Source of the DNA: Streptomyces sp. P3
GTDB taxonomy: Bacteria; Actinomycetota; Actinomycetes; Streptomycetales; Streptomycetaceae
Assembly (NCBI GenBank): GCA_016893485.2
Contig: JAFEKX020000001.1
Span: 9,689,501 to 9,753,500, forward strand
DNA length: 64,000 bases
Direction: 5' to 3'
In this document: positions 47,001 to 58,268 of the stretch, piece after piece
How the letters are laid out: each line of letters starts with the position of its first letter
How positions within the stretch are numbered: position 1 is the first letter of the stretch
Notes under the pieces: model-generated
Databases searched by the model: none
Told to the model about the DNA's origin: nothing
Seen by the model: only the letters and a program-made list of their open reading frames with translations
Position numbers and translations under genes: made by a program

Positions 47001-49553
47001 GGGCACCGTGCTGCTTCCCGGCACCGGCCTGGTCGAAATGGGCCTCAGGGCCGGACGTACGCTCGGCCTCGACGTCCTCGAAGAACTCACGCTCGAGGCA
47101 CCGCTGTTGCTGCCGGACGAGGAGTCCGTCGACGTCCAGGTGAGCGTCGGTGCCGAGGACGAGACCGGCCGCCGCTCTCTGAACATCCACTCACGCACCG
47201 CCAGTGCGGACGGAGAGACCCCGTGGACACGGAACGCGACCGGAACCCTCGCGGCGTCCGCGGCGGACACCGCCGTACCACCCGCCGAACTGACCACCTG
47301 GCCGCCGAGCGACGCCCAACCGGTCGCCCTCGACGGCTGGTACGCGGCGCTGGCGGAGAGCGGTTACGACTACGGGCCCGCTTTCCAGGGGCTGCGGGCA
47401 GCGTGGCGTCGGGGTGACGAGGTGTTCGCCGAGGTCGCGCTCCCGGCGGAACAGGCGGACACCGCCGCCGAGTTCGGACTGCATCCGGCCCTGCTGGACG
47501 CCACCCTGCACGCCATCGAACTCGGTGTGCTGCCCCGCAGCACAGAGACCAGGCTGCCGTTCGTGTGGAGCGGTGTGCGGCTGCACGCGGCGGGTGCGGC
47601 GGTGGCGCGGGTGCGGTTGGCTCCGGCCGGGCCGGACGCTGTCTCGCTCCAGCTCACCGACACCTCCGGCGCACCCCTCGCGACAGTGGACTCACTCGCT
47701 CGGCGCCCTGTGGCACCCGAGCAGCTGACCGCCGGCCGGAACACCCTCGACGAGTCGCTTTTCCGCCTCGACTGGACTCAGGAGCCGACGCCGACACCGT
47801 TCGGTGGGTCGTGGGCTGTGGTGGGTGAGGCCGAGGTCGGTGTGGTTTCGGGTGAGTGCGTGGGGTCGTTCGGGTCGCTGGGTGAGTTGGCTGCGGCGGT
47901 CGATCGAGTGCCGGATGCGGTCGTGGTTCAGGTACCGAGCCTTGATGGCGCTGATGTTCCGGGTCGGGTGCATGACGTGGTCGGTTCGGTGCTGGTGCTG
48001 CTTCAGGAGTGGCTGGGCGATGAGCGGTGGTCTGCGTCTCGTCTGGTGGTGGTGACGCGGGGTGCGGTTGCTGCTGTCGAGGGTGAGTCGGTGGTGGATG
48101 TGGTGGGTGCGGCCGTGTGGGGTTTGGTGCGGTCGGCTCAGTCGGAGAATCCGGACCGGTTCGTGCTGGTGGACCTGGACGCCGGGGTGATGGTGTCGGC
48201 GGTGTGCCTTTGACCGGGCATGCGCAGGTTGCGGTGCGCTCGGGTGGGGTGGTGGTTCCGCGGCTGGTGCGTGCCGATGTGGGTGCGACCGGGGAGTCGC
48301 CGTGGTCCGGTGACGGCACGGTGTTGGTGACAGGTGCGACGGGTGCGTTGGGTCGTCTGGTGGCGCGGCATCTGGTGGTCGAGCACGGGGTGCGCGGCCT
48401 GCTGTTGCTGAGTCGTAGTGGCCTGGAGGCGTCGGGTGCGGTCGAGTTCGAGGCGGAGTTGGCCGGGTTGGGTGCGTCGGTGCGGACGGTGGCGTGTGAT
48501 GTGGCCGACCGGGAGGCGTTGACGGAGGTGCTGGCGGGCGTGGAGTCGCCGGTGCGTGCGGTGGTGCATACGGCCGGTGTGCTGGACGATGCGGTGGTTC
48601 AGGGGCTGACGCGTGAGCGTGTGGATGCGGTGCTGCGTCCGAAGGTGGACGGGGCGTGGGCGCTGCACGAGGCCGTGGGTGAACTCGGCCTCGACCTCAC
48701 CGCCTTCATCCTCTTCTCGTCGATCCAGGGCGTGCTCGGCGGACCCGGCCAGGGCAACTACGCGGCGGCGAACGGCTTCCTGGACGGTCTGGCCCATCTG
48801 CGTCGGGCTCAGGGGCTGCCTGCCACCTCGCTGGCCTGGGGTCTGTGGGCGGAAGGCGGCATGGAGGCCGCCCTCGACGACACCGACCGGGAGCGGATGG
48901 CCCGCACCACGGGCATGACCGCGCTCGAGCCCGAACGGGGACTGGCCCTGTTCGACCTCGCCCTGAGCAAGCCGTCCGCGTACGCGGTGCCGGCCCAGCT
49001 GAATCGGGCCGCGCTGCGATCGCGCCCGGCGGAGGAACTGCCGCCCGTGCTGCGCGGCTTGGTGCGCGGGCCGGCCCGCCGTGCCGCCGAGGCGACCGCC
49101 ACCCAGACGACGGGCGTCTCCCTCGCCGACCGCCTCGCCGCACTGCCCGTCGCAGAGCAGGACAAGACGCTCGTGGACCTGGTGCGCGCGGAGGTGGCCG
49201 CCGTCCTCGGCGTCACCGACAAGGTGGAGGCCCGGCGTGGCTTCAAGGACCTCGGCTTCGACTCCCTCACCGCGGTCGAACTGCGCAACCGCCTCAACAA
49301 AGCCACCGGCCTGCGACTGCCCGCCACCCTCGTCTTCGACCACCCCACCCCGGTGGCCGTGGCGGCGCTGGTGCGCGAGCGGCTGTTCCCGACGCAGGAG
49401 CAGGCCCCGGAGGCGGCCGACGCCCCGGTGGCGAACCATGCGGCCGAGCGGCTGACAGAGGCCGCATCCGCACCCGACATCGAAGTGGACCTGATCGACG
49501 ACATGGACGTCGACGAGCTCGTCCGCCTGGCACAAGAAGGCATCGGATCCTGA
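38907..49553 (+). CDS. Type I PKS 1: loading module and module 1, several frameshifts
   Basis: ATG 38907 (MSLETEVGKTVRHDL) has GGAAGGAAGAG just upstream. With frames repaired it is one polypeptide of about 3,500 residues: KSQ-AT-DH*-KR*-ACP, then KS-AT-DH-KR-ACP. It ends DMDVDELVRLAQEGIGS at 49553, an acidic helical tail like a C-terminal docking segment. Frame breaks I could pin to short runs: 39577-39579, 40528-40530, 41428-41431 and 42044-42048 (each one base short), 44584-44588 (one long); others are in the module 1 AT and near 43800 and 48185. Because the breaks are many, tiny and shared in kind with unrelated genes, I treat the gene as intact in nature. The next PKS gene follows within 25 bp. 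Confidence 0.9.
40519..41345 (+). repeat. AT-domain repeat, malonyl type, copy 1 (copies at 51290-52120 and 56560-57380)
   Basis: Three almost identical segments of about 830 bp covering FLFTGQG to the post-AT region (TYLEIGPDAVLTAMARDTL). They too use more G/T-ending codons than their flanks. Copies 1 and 2 share ATGGCAGGGCCTGCC where copy 3 reads ATGGGCCTGCC; copies 1 and 3 lack a G that copy 2 has after GGGTCAG. Confidence 0.9.
45625..46815 (+). repeat. AT-domain repeat, VASH type, copy 1 (copy 2 at 59817-61020)
   Basis: About 1.2 kb, from the KS-AT linker (GLSLVASRSVFERRAVVVG) through the whole AT to the post-AT linker (DLPTYPFQHTHYW), is virtually identical to 59817-61020, differing mainly by one-base indels in G runs. 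Codon endings inside are rich in G and T, unlike the C-rich flanks. Confidence 0.9.
47950..48710 (+). repeat. KR-region repeat between modules 1 and 2 (second copy about 53450-54200)
   Basis: About 750 bp covering the KR structural subdomain (VHDVVGSVLVLLQEWLGDER) up to just before the catalytic Ser is nearly identical in the two modules. A shorter match covers KS ends of modules 2 and 3 (about 50620-50990 and 55900-56270). Downstream of each the sequences diverge abruptly. Confidence 0.85.
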
Positions 49554-49576
49554 TGAATTCGGAAAGTGGGAAGGAC

Positions 49577-52500
49577 ATGACGGACACCCAGTCCGCGAAG
49601 GTCGTCACCGCCCTGCGGGATTCACTCAAAGAGACCGCGCGGCTTCGGAAGATGAATCAGGAGCTGCAGGACGCGGCGCACGATCCGATCGCCATCATCG
49701 GGATGAGCTGCCGTTACCCGGGTGGGGTCGGTTCGCCGGAGGATCTGTGGGACTTGGTAGCCGCGGGCCGGGACGCGATCTCCGGGTTCCCGGAGGACCG
49801 CGGCTGGGACCTGGACCGCCTCTTCGACGAGGACCCGCAGCGCACCGGCACCTCGTACACCCGCGAAGGCGGTTTCCTGTACGACGCCGACGAGTTCGAC
49901 GCCGAGTTCTTCGGTATCTCCCCGCGTGAGGCACTGGCCATGGACCCGCAGCAGAGGCTGTTCCTGGAGGCTTCCTGGGAGGTGTTCGAGCGGGCCGGCA
50001 TCGACCCGGCATCCATACGCGGCACGCGGGCCGGCGTCTTCGCGGGCCTCATGTATCACGACTACGGTCCCGCCCTGCACGAGGCCACCGAAGGCGTCGA
50101 GGGCCACCGGCTCACCGGAAGCCAGGCGAGCGTGCTCTCCGGGCGCGTCGCCTACACGCTCGGCCTGACCGGTCCCGCCGTCACCGTGGACACCGCCTGC
50201 TCCTCCTCGCTGACCGCACTGCACCTGGCCGCACACGCCCTGAGGCGCGGCGAGTGCACCATGGCCCTGGCCGGCGGCGTCGCGGTCATGGCCACGCCCG
50301 GCACCTTCGTGGAGTTCAGCCGCCAGCAGGGCCTTGCGCAGGACGGCCGCTGCAAGTCGTTCGCGGAGGCCGCGGACGGCACCGGTTGGTCCGAGGGCGT
50401 GGGTGTCCTTCTCATCGAGCGCTTGTCGGACGCGCGGCGCAACGGGCACCGGGTGCTCGCCGTGGTCCGGGGCAGCGCGATCAACCAGGACGGTGCCAGC
50501 AACGGTTTGACCGCCCCCAACGGCCCCGCCCAGCAGCAGGTCATCCGCGACGCCCTTGCCGACGCCCGCATCACCACGGCCGACGTGGACGCGGTGGAGG
50601 CGCACGGCACAGGCACGAAGCTCGGTGATCCGATCGAGGCGGGTGCGTTGCTGGCGACGTATGGCCAGGGTCGTGTGGTGGGTCGGCCGTTGTGGCTGGG
50701 GTCGGCGAAGTCGAACATCGGGCATGCGCAGGCGGCTGCGGGTGTGGCGGGTGTGATCAAGATGGTGATGGCGATGCGGCATGGTGTGCTGCCGCGGACG
50801 TTGCATGTGGATGAGCCGTCGTCGTTTGTCGACTGGGAGTCGGGTGCGGTTGAGCTGCTGACGTCGGAGCAGATGTGGCCCGAGACGGGTCGTCCGCGTC
50901 GGGCGGGTGTGTCGTCGTTCGGTATCAGTGGGACGAACGCGCACGTCATCCTGGAGCAGGCGCCCGAGGACCAGCCGGCGCAGACGGAGGGGGAGTCGGA
51001 GGGGGCCGCCCCGCTTCCACTGACCCCCGTCGTCCTCTCCGCCCGCAACCAACAGTCCTTGCGCGCCCAGGCCCGACGACTCCAGACCCATCTGGGGAGC
51101 GACGCCCGTCAGGTCTCCGACCTCGACCTGGCCTCCTCCCTCGCCCTGACCCGCGCGGGCCTGGAACACCGCGCGGTCCTCCTCACCGACGAGGACACGG
51201 ACCTGCGAGGTGCCCTCGTCGATCTGGCCGATGGCCGGACCTCGTCCCGGATCGTCACCGGCACGGTGGACGAGGGTGGGACGGCGTTCTTGTTTACGGG
51301 TCAGGGGAGTCAGCGGGTTGGTATGGGGCGGGAGTTGTATGGCTCGTTCCCGGTGTTCGCTGCCGTGCTGGATGAGGTGTGTGGGGAGCTGGAGGGGTAT
51401 CTGGAGCGTCCGTTGAAGGACGTCATGTTCTCCGAAGATCCGGGTGGGTTGCTGGATCGGACGTTGTTTACGCAGTGTGCGTTGTTTGCGTTCGAGGTGG
51501 CGTTGGCGCGGTTGTGGGAGAGCTGGGGTGTGCGGCCGGATTATGTGGCCGGGCATTCGGTGGGTGAGCTGGCGGCGGCGCATGTTGCGGGGGTGTGGTC
51601 GCTGGCGGATGCGTGCCGTCTGGTGGCGGCGCGGGGCCGGTTGATGGCAGGGCCTGCCGGCGGGTGGGGCGATGGTGTCGGTGCAGGCGTCGGAGGCGGA
51701 GGTGCTGTCGACGCTGGTGGGTGGGGTGTCGGTGGCGGCGTTGAACGGGCCGGTGTCCACGGTGGTTGCCGGGGATGAGGATGCGGTGCTGGAGGTGGCC
51801 GGGCATTGGCGGGCGTTGGGGCGTAAGACGAAGCGGTTGCAGGTTTCCCATGCCTTTCACTCGCATCGGATGGAGCCGATGCTGGCCGAGTTCCGTCAGA
51901 TCGCGGAGCAGTTGTCGTATGCGGCGCCGGTGGTTCCGGTGGTCTCAATCTGACTGGTCGCACGGCGGCCGTGGAGGAGATCACTTCGGCCGAGTACTGG
52001 GTGCGTCATGTGCGGGAGGCGGTCCGGTTCGCCGACGGTATCGGTGAGTTGAACGGGTTGGGTGTCTCCACGTATCTGGAGATCGGTCCGGACGCCGTGC
52101 TCACGGCCATGGCCCGCGACACACTCCCCGCCGACGACGTTGCCGAACTGGAGTTCGTCACCTCCGTGCGGCGGGACCGGCCGGAGGCCGCGGGCGTCGT
52201 CACGGCGCTGGCGCGGATGCACGTACGAGGAGTCGGTCCCGACTGGCAGGCGGTTTTCGGCGGTCGTGGGGCTCGCACGATCGAGCTGCCCACCTATGCC
52301 TTCCAGCGCAGGAGTTACTGGCTTCGGGCCGACAGCGGACCGCGTGGCGACGCTGCCACAGGCCTCGGACTGGGATCGGCAGGTCACCCTCTTCTCGGTG
52401 CGGTGGTGTCCCTCGCGGATGCCGATGGTGCTCTCTACACCGGTCGGCTGTCGCTGACCGCTCAGCCCTGGCTCGCCGATCACGCGGTCCTGGGCACCGT

Positions 52501-54935
52501 ACTGCTCCCGGGCACTGCCCTGGTGGAGATGGGCCTGCGCGCAGGAGAGATGCTCGGCCTCGACGTCCTCGACGACCTGACCCTTGAGCTCCCGCTGTCG
52601 CTACCCGAGCGCGGTGCGGTGCAGGTACAGGTGACCGTGGGCGTCGAGGACGAGGCGGGCCGCCGCTCGCTGAGCATCCACTCGCGCCCGGAGAACACCG
52701 ACGAGGACGTGCCCTGGACCAGGCATGCCACCGGCACCCTCATGGCCGGCACCACGTCGGAAGCTACGTTCGAACTGACCAGCTGGCCGCCGGCCGACGC
52801 CCGCCCCGTCGCGCTCGACGGCTGGTACGCCGCGCTGGCGGAGAGCGGGTACGACTACGGGCCCGCTTTCCAGGGGCTGCGGGCGGCGTGGCGTCGTGGT
52901 GAGGAGGTGTTCGCGGAGGTCGTGCTCGCCGACGAACAGGCCGGTGACGCCGCCGGGTTCGGGCTGCACCCCGCTCTCCTCGACGCCGCCTTCCACGGCA
53001 TGGGACTCGGTGTGCTGCCCCGCAGCACAGAGACCAGGCTGCCGTTCGTGTGGAGTGGTGTGCGGCTGCACGCGGCGGGTGCGGCGGTGGCGCGGGTGCG
53101 GTTGGCTCCGGCCGGGCCGGACGCTGTCTCGCTCCAACTCGCCGACACCAACGGTGCGCCCCTCGCCACCGTCGAGGAACTCACCCTGCGCTCCGTCTCC
53201 GCCGAGCAGCTGCGCCATACGGGACCGGGCTTCGACGAAGCCCTGTTGCGGGATGCGATGGGTGGCGCCGAACTCGTCGGAGGGCGTGTCTTTTGACGGG
53301 ACGTGGGCTGTGGTTGGTACGGGCGCACGGGATGTGGCACTGGTTTCTGGTGAGGGTGTGGGGTCGTTCGGGTCGCTGGCGGAGCTGGCGGAAGCGACGG
53401 TCGAGGGTGTGCCGGACGCGGTGGTGTATGTGCCGACGGGCGTCGGAGTTGATGTTCCGGGTCGGGTGCATGACGTGGTCGGTTCGGTGCTGGTGCTGCT
53501 TCAGGAGTGGCTGGGCGATGAGCGGTGGTCTGCGTCTCGTCTGGTGGTGGTGACGCGGGGTGCGGTTGCTGCTGTTGAGGGTGAGTCGGTGGTGGATGTG
53601 GCGGGTTCGGCCGTGTGGGGTTTGGTGCGGTCGGCTCAGTCGGAGAATCCGGACCGGTTTCTGTTGGTGGACCTGGATGCCGTGGGTGATGGTGCTGGCG
53701 CTGTGCCGGTGACCGGGCATGCGCAGGTTGCGGTGCGCTCGGGTGGGGTGGTGGTTCCGCGGCTGGTGCGTGCCGATGTGGGTGCGACCGGGGAGTCGCC
53801 GTGGTCCGGTGACGGCACGGTGTTGGTGACGGGTGCGACGGGTGCGTTGGGTCGTCTGGTGGCGCGGCATCTGGTGGTCGAGCACGGGGTGCGCGGCCTG
53901 CTGTTGCTGAGTCGTAGCGGTCTGCAGGCGTCGGGTGCGGTCGAGTTCGAGGCGGAGTTGGCCGGGTTGGGTGCGTCGGTGCGGACGGTGGCGTGTGATG
54001 TGGCCGACCGGGAGGCGTTGACGGAGGTGCTGGCGGGCGTGGAGTCGCCGGTGCGTGCGGTGGTGCATACGGCCGGTGTGCTGGACGATGCGGTGGTTCA
54101 GGGGCTGACGCGTGAGCGTGTGGATGCGGTGCTGCGTCCGAAGGTGGACGGGGCGTGGGCGCTGCACGAGGCCGTGGGTGAACTCGGCCTCGACCTCACC
54201 GCCTTCATCCTCTTCTCCTCCGTCGCCGGCACCTTCGGCACCGCCGGCCAGAGCGGATACGCCGCCGCCAACACCTTCCTGGACGGTCTGGCCCATCTGC
54301 GTCGGGCTCAGGGTCTGCCGGCCACTTCGCTGGCCTGGGGTCTGTGGGCGGAAGGCGGCATGGAGGCCGCCCTCGACGACACCGACCGAGCTCGGTTGGC
54401 CCGCAGCGGGCTCACCGCGTTCTCTCCGGAGCAGGGGCTTGCCCTGTTCGACCAGGCGCTGGCGCTGGACGTGGCCGAGGTCGTACCCCTCGGGCTGAAT
54501 CAGGCAGCGCTGCGGTCGCGTCCGACGCAGGAACTGCCGCCCGTGCTGCGCGGTCTGGTGCGCAGGTCGGTCCGCCGGGTCGCCGGAGCAACCGAGTCCG
54601 CGACCGCGGACGCCTCCCTCGGCGACCGGCTCGCCGCACTGCCCGCCGAAGAGCAGGAGAAGCTGCTGCTCGATCTGGTCCTTTCCGAAGTCGCCGGAGT
54701 CCTCGACTACGGTGCCCCGGACACCGTGGACGCCCGGCGTGGCTTCAAGGCCCTCGGCTTCGACTCGCTGACCGCGGTCGAACTGCGCAACCGCCTCAAC
54801 AAAGCCACCAGCCTGCGACTGCCCGCCACCCTCGTCTTCGACCACCCCACCCCGATGGCGCTAGCTCGGCATCTGCGCTCCGAACTCGGCATCCCCGAGG
54901 ACGGTCCATCCACCGAGCCGACCACGACAACTGCC
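49577..54935 (+). other. PKS module 2: KS-AT(malonyl)-DH-KR-ACP
   Basis: KS about 49680-50960, Cys in DTACSSS (50198-50200). AT about 51280-52130, GHSVGE and HAFH (51849-51860), malonyl type. DH about 52370-53200, HAVLGTVLLPG (His 52481-52483) and DAAFH, active. KR about 53800-54560, GATGALG, LDD (B-type), Tyr 54258-54260 in GYAAAN, active. ACP Ser 54765-54767 (LGFDSLTAVEL). Expected outcome: an unbranched extension left as a trans double bond, conjugated with that of module 1. Confidence 0.87.
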
Positions 54936-57900
54936 TTGCCCGCGGGGGCCGATGACGACCCGATCGCCATCATCGGGATGAGTTGCCGTTACCCGGGTGG
55001 GGTCGGTTCGCCGGAGGATCTGTGGGACTTGGTGGCCGCGGGCCGGGACGCGATCTCCGGGTTCCCGGAGGATCGCGGCTGGGACCTGGACCGCCTCTTC
55101 GACCCCGACCCGGACCACACGGGCACGACGTACGCGAAGGACGGCGGTTTCCTCTACGAGGCCGCCGAGTTCGACGCCGAGTTCTTCGGTATCTCCCCGC
55201 GCGAGGCACTGGCCATGGACCCGCAGCAGCGGCTGCTGCTGGAGGCTTCCTGGGAGGTGTTCGAGCGGGCCGGCATCGACCCGAGGTCCGTGGCGGGCAG
55301 CCGCACGGGCGTCTACGCGGGGGTGATGTACCAGGACTACGCGAGCCGGCTGCCCGCGCTGCCGGGTGACGTCGAGGGGTACATCGGCACCGGCAACACC
55401 AGCAGTGTCAACACCGGTCGTATCGCCTACACCTTCGGTCTGGAGGGCCCTGCGGTCACCGTCGACACCGCCTGCTCCTCCTCCCTCGTGGCCTTGCACA
55501 TGGCCATCCAGTCGCTCCGCTCCGGTGAATGTTCCATGGCGCTGGCCGGTGGTGTGACCGTGATGTCGTCGCCGGGGACCTTCGTGGACTTCAGCCGACA
55601 GCGCGGCCTGGCCCCCGACGGCCGCTGCAAGCCCTTCGCGCAGGCCGCGGACGGCACCGGCTGGTCCGAGGGCGTGGGTCTTCTCCTGGTCGAGCGCTTG
55701 TCGGACGCGCGCCGTAACGGGCACCGTGTGCTGGCCGTGGTCCGCGGCAGCGCGATCAATCAGGACGGTGCCAGCAACGGCCTCACCGCCCCCAACGGCC
55801 CCGCCCAGCAACGGGTCATCAACCAGGCGCTCGCCGTGGCCGGCCTGGAGACGGGCGACGTTGACGCCGTCGAGGCCCACGGCACCGGAACCCAACTCGG
55901 TGATCCGATCGAGGCGGGTGCGTTGCTGGCGACGTATGGCCAGGGTCGTGTGGTGGGTCGGCCGTTGTGGCTGGGGTCGGCGAAGTCGAACATCGGGCAT
56001 GCGCAGGCGGCTGCGGGTGTGGCGGGTGTGATCAAGATAGTGATGGCGATGCGGCATGGTGTGCTGCCGCGGACGCTGCATGTGGATGAGCCGTCGTCGT
56101 TTGTCGACTGGGAGTCGGGTGCGGTTGAGCTGCTGACGTCGGAGCAGATGTGGCCCGAGACGGGTCGTCCGCGTCGGGCGGGTGTGTCGTCGTTCGGTAT
56201 CAGTGGGACGAACGCGCACGTCATCCTGGAGCAGGCGCCCGAGGACCAGCCGGCGCAGACGGAGGGGGAGTCGGGCGAAGCCGGCCCGCTTCCCTGACCC
56301 CGTCGTCCTCTCCGCCGACACCGCCCAGGCCCTGCGCGCCCAGGCCGCCCGCCTGCTCGCCGACCTGCGGCACAGGACCGATGCCCCGGCCCTCCCGGAC
56401 CTGGGGCTCGCCTCGCTCGTGACCCGAGCTGCCCTCGACCACCGGGCCGTCGTGGTCGCCGCCGACCACGACGAGCTCCATGCGGCTCTCGACGCGCTTG
56501 CTCAGGGCAGGTCCAGCGCTTTCGCTGCGACGGGGAGGCCAAGGTGGGTGGGACGGCGTTCTTGTTCACGGGTCAGGGAGTCAGCGGGTTGGTATGGGGC
56601 GGAGTTGTATGCCGCTTTCCCGGTGTTTGCGGCTGTGTTGGATGAGGTGTGTGGGGAGCTGGAGGGGTATCTGGAGCGTCCGTTGAAGGACGTCATGTTC
56701 TCCGGAGATCCGGGTGGGTTGCTGGATCGGACGTTGTTTACGCAGTGTGCGTTGTTTGCGTTTGAGGTGGCGTTGGCGCGGTTGTGGGAGAGCTGGGGTG
56801 TGCGGCCGGATTATGTGGCCGGGCATTCGGTGGGTGAGCTGGCGGCGGCGCATGTTGCGGGGGTGTGGTCGCTGGCGGATGCGTGCCGTCTGGTGGCGGC
56901 GCGGGGCCGGTTGATGGGCCTGCCGGCGGGTGGGGCGATGGTGTCGGTGCAGGCGTCGGAGGCGGAGGTGCTGTCGACGCTGCGGGCAGGGGTGTCGGTG
57001 GCGGCGTTGAACGGGCCGGTGTCCACGGTGATCGCCGGGGATGAGGACGCGGTGCTGGAGGTGGCCGGGCATTGGCGGGCGTTGGGGCGTAAGACGAAGC
57101 GGCTGCAGGTTTCCCATGCCTTTCACTCGCATCGGATGGAGCCGATGCTGGCCGAGTTCCGTCAGATCGCGGAGCAGTTGTCGTATGCGGCGCCGGTGGT
57201 TCCGCTGGTCTCCAATCTGACTGGCCGTACGGCGAGTTCGCAGGAGATCACTTCGGCCGAGTACTGGGTGCGTCATGTCCGCGAGGCCGTCCGGTTCGCG
57301 GACGGTATCGGTGAGCTGAACACCCTGGGTGTTTCCACGTATCTGGAGATCGGCCCGGACGCCGTGCTCACCGCCATGGCCCGCGACACACTCGCGGAAG
57401 CCGGCCCGCGGGTGCTGCTCAGTGCCGCGACGCGGCGCGAACGGTCCGAGGCTCGGACACTGCTGACAGCGTTCGCCGAGCTGTGGACGCGGGGCGCAGC
57501 GGCCGACTGGCGTAGCCTGCTGGTCCGTTCCGGCGCCCGTCCGGTGGATCTGCCCACCTACGCCTTCCAGCGCAGCCGTTACTGGCTGGAGACAGACCCG
57601 GCGGCCCTTGCGCCCGCAGTGTCCGTCACCCCCGCTCGACGGGAGCCGGCATCCGCTGCGGCAGCCGATGGCGTCCTCTCACCAGCCGAAGTCCTCGCCG
57701 GGCTCTCTGAGTCCGAGCGGGTGGAGTACCTGCGGGACATCGTCCAGGCCGAGATCGCCGCCGTCCTCGGCTACGGCCACCCCGCCCAGGTCGATCCGGA
57801 GAAGTCCCTGAAGGACCTGGGCTTCGACTCCATGGCTGCGGTCACTCTGCGCAATCGGCTCGGTGAGGTCACGGGCCAAGAGCCGCCCGCGACCCTGGCG

Positions 57901-58254
57901 TTCGACCACCCGACACCCCAGGCGATCGCCACCTTCCTGGCCTCGCGCGTCCCGTCGGTCGTGACGGCCGGTGCCGCGAGGGCCGAGTCCGACCTCGACG
58001 GCCTCGCCGCCGGACTGCTGGCGGCGGCGCAGGACGCCACCGCCCGCGAACGGATCGTCGAGCGGCTGGAGTCCCTCCTTCGCGAGGTGTCCACGACGCA
58101 GGCCGCCCTCCCCGGCGACCGCCTGACGGACCCCGCCGGGGTCACAGTTCCCTCCGACCTGACAGACCCCGCCGGCCTGCCGGACATCGAGGGCCTGAAG
58201 ACCGACGACGAACTCTTCGCATTCATCGACAACGAGCTCGGCACCACCTCGTGA
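49577..58254 (+). CDS. Type I PKS 2: modules 2 and 3, several frameshifts
   Basis: Start ATG 49577 (MTDTQSAKVVTALRDSLKET) with GGGAAGG just upstream; an in-frame ATG at 49553 overlaps the previous stop (TGATG) and would couple translation. The first about 35 residues form a coiled-coil N-terminal docking segment (LKETARLRKMNQELQDA). With frames repaired it is KS-AT-DH-KR-ACP followed by KS-AT-ACP, ending in an acidic docking-like tail (TDDELFAFIDNELGTTS). Frame breaks occur near 51655, 51950, 53290, 56295, 56540 and 56578-56605, several visibly one base different from the matching positions of sister modules. PKS 3 starts 14 bp downstream of its stop. Confidence 0.9.
54936..58254 (+). other. 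PKS module 3: KS-AT(malonyl)-ACP, no reduction
   Basis: KS about 54960-56240, Cys in DTACSSS (55473-55475). AT about 56540-57390 with GHSVGE and HAFHSH, malonyl type, almost identical to the loading and module 2 ATs. The post-AT linker (DLPTYAFQRSRYWLET) leads straight to an ACP with Ser 57829-57831 (LGFDSMAAVTL). No DH, KR or ER is present, so the beta-keto group should stay. Confidence 0.87.
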
Positions 58255-58268
58255 CAAGGAAGCCAACC

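Larger units (their letters stand above)
44086..49553 (+). other. PKS module 1: KS-AT(VASH)-DH-KR-ACP
   Basis: KS about 44190-45460, Cys in DTACSASL (44700-44702). AT about 45770-46740 has GHSQGE (Ser 46056-46058) and VASH at 46361-46372, where malonyl ATs show HAFH and methylmalonyl ATs YASH. DH about 46880-47700 has HAALGTVLLPG (His 46990-46992) and DATLH (47497-47511), so active. KR about 48290-49050 has GATGALG, the LDD motif (B-type), SS, and Tyr 48759-48761 in NYAAAN, so active. ACP Ser 49263-49265 (LGFDSLTAVEL). Expected outcome: one alkyl-branched extension left as a trans double bond. Confidence 0.85.

Noticed and set aside
49622..51760. Very long minus-strand open frames opposite the PKS genes (also 53181-54845 and 54861-56321)
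   Set aside because: They mirror repeated PKS modules in antisense and have no start signals or independent motifs.
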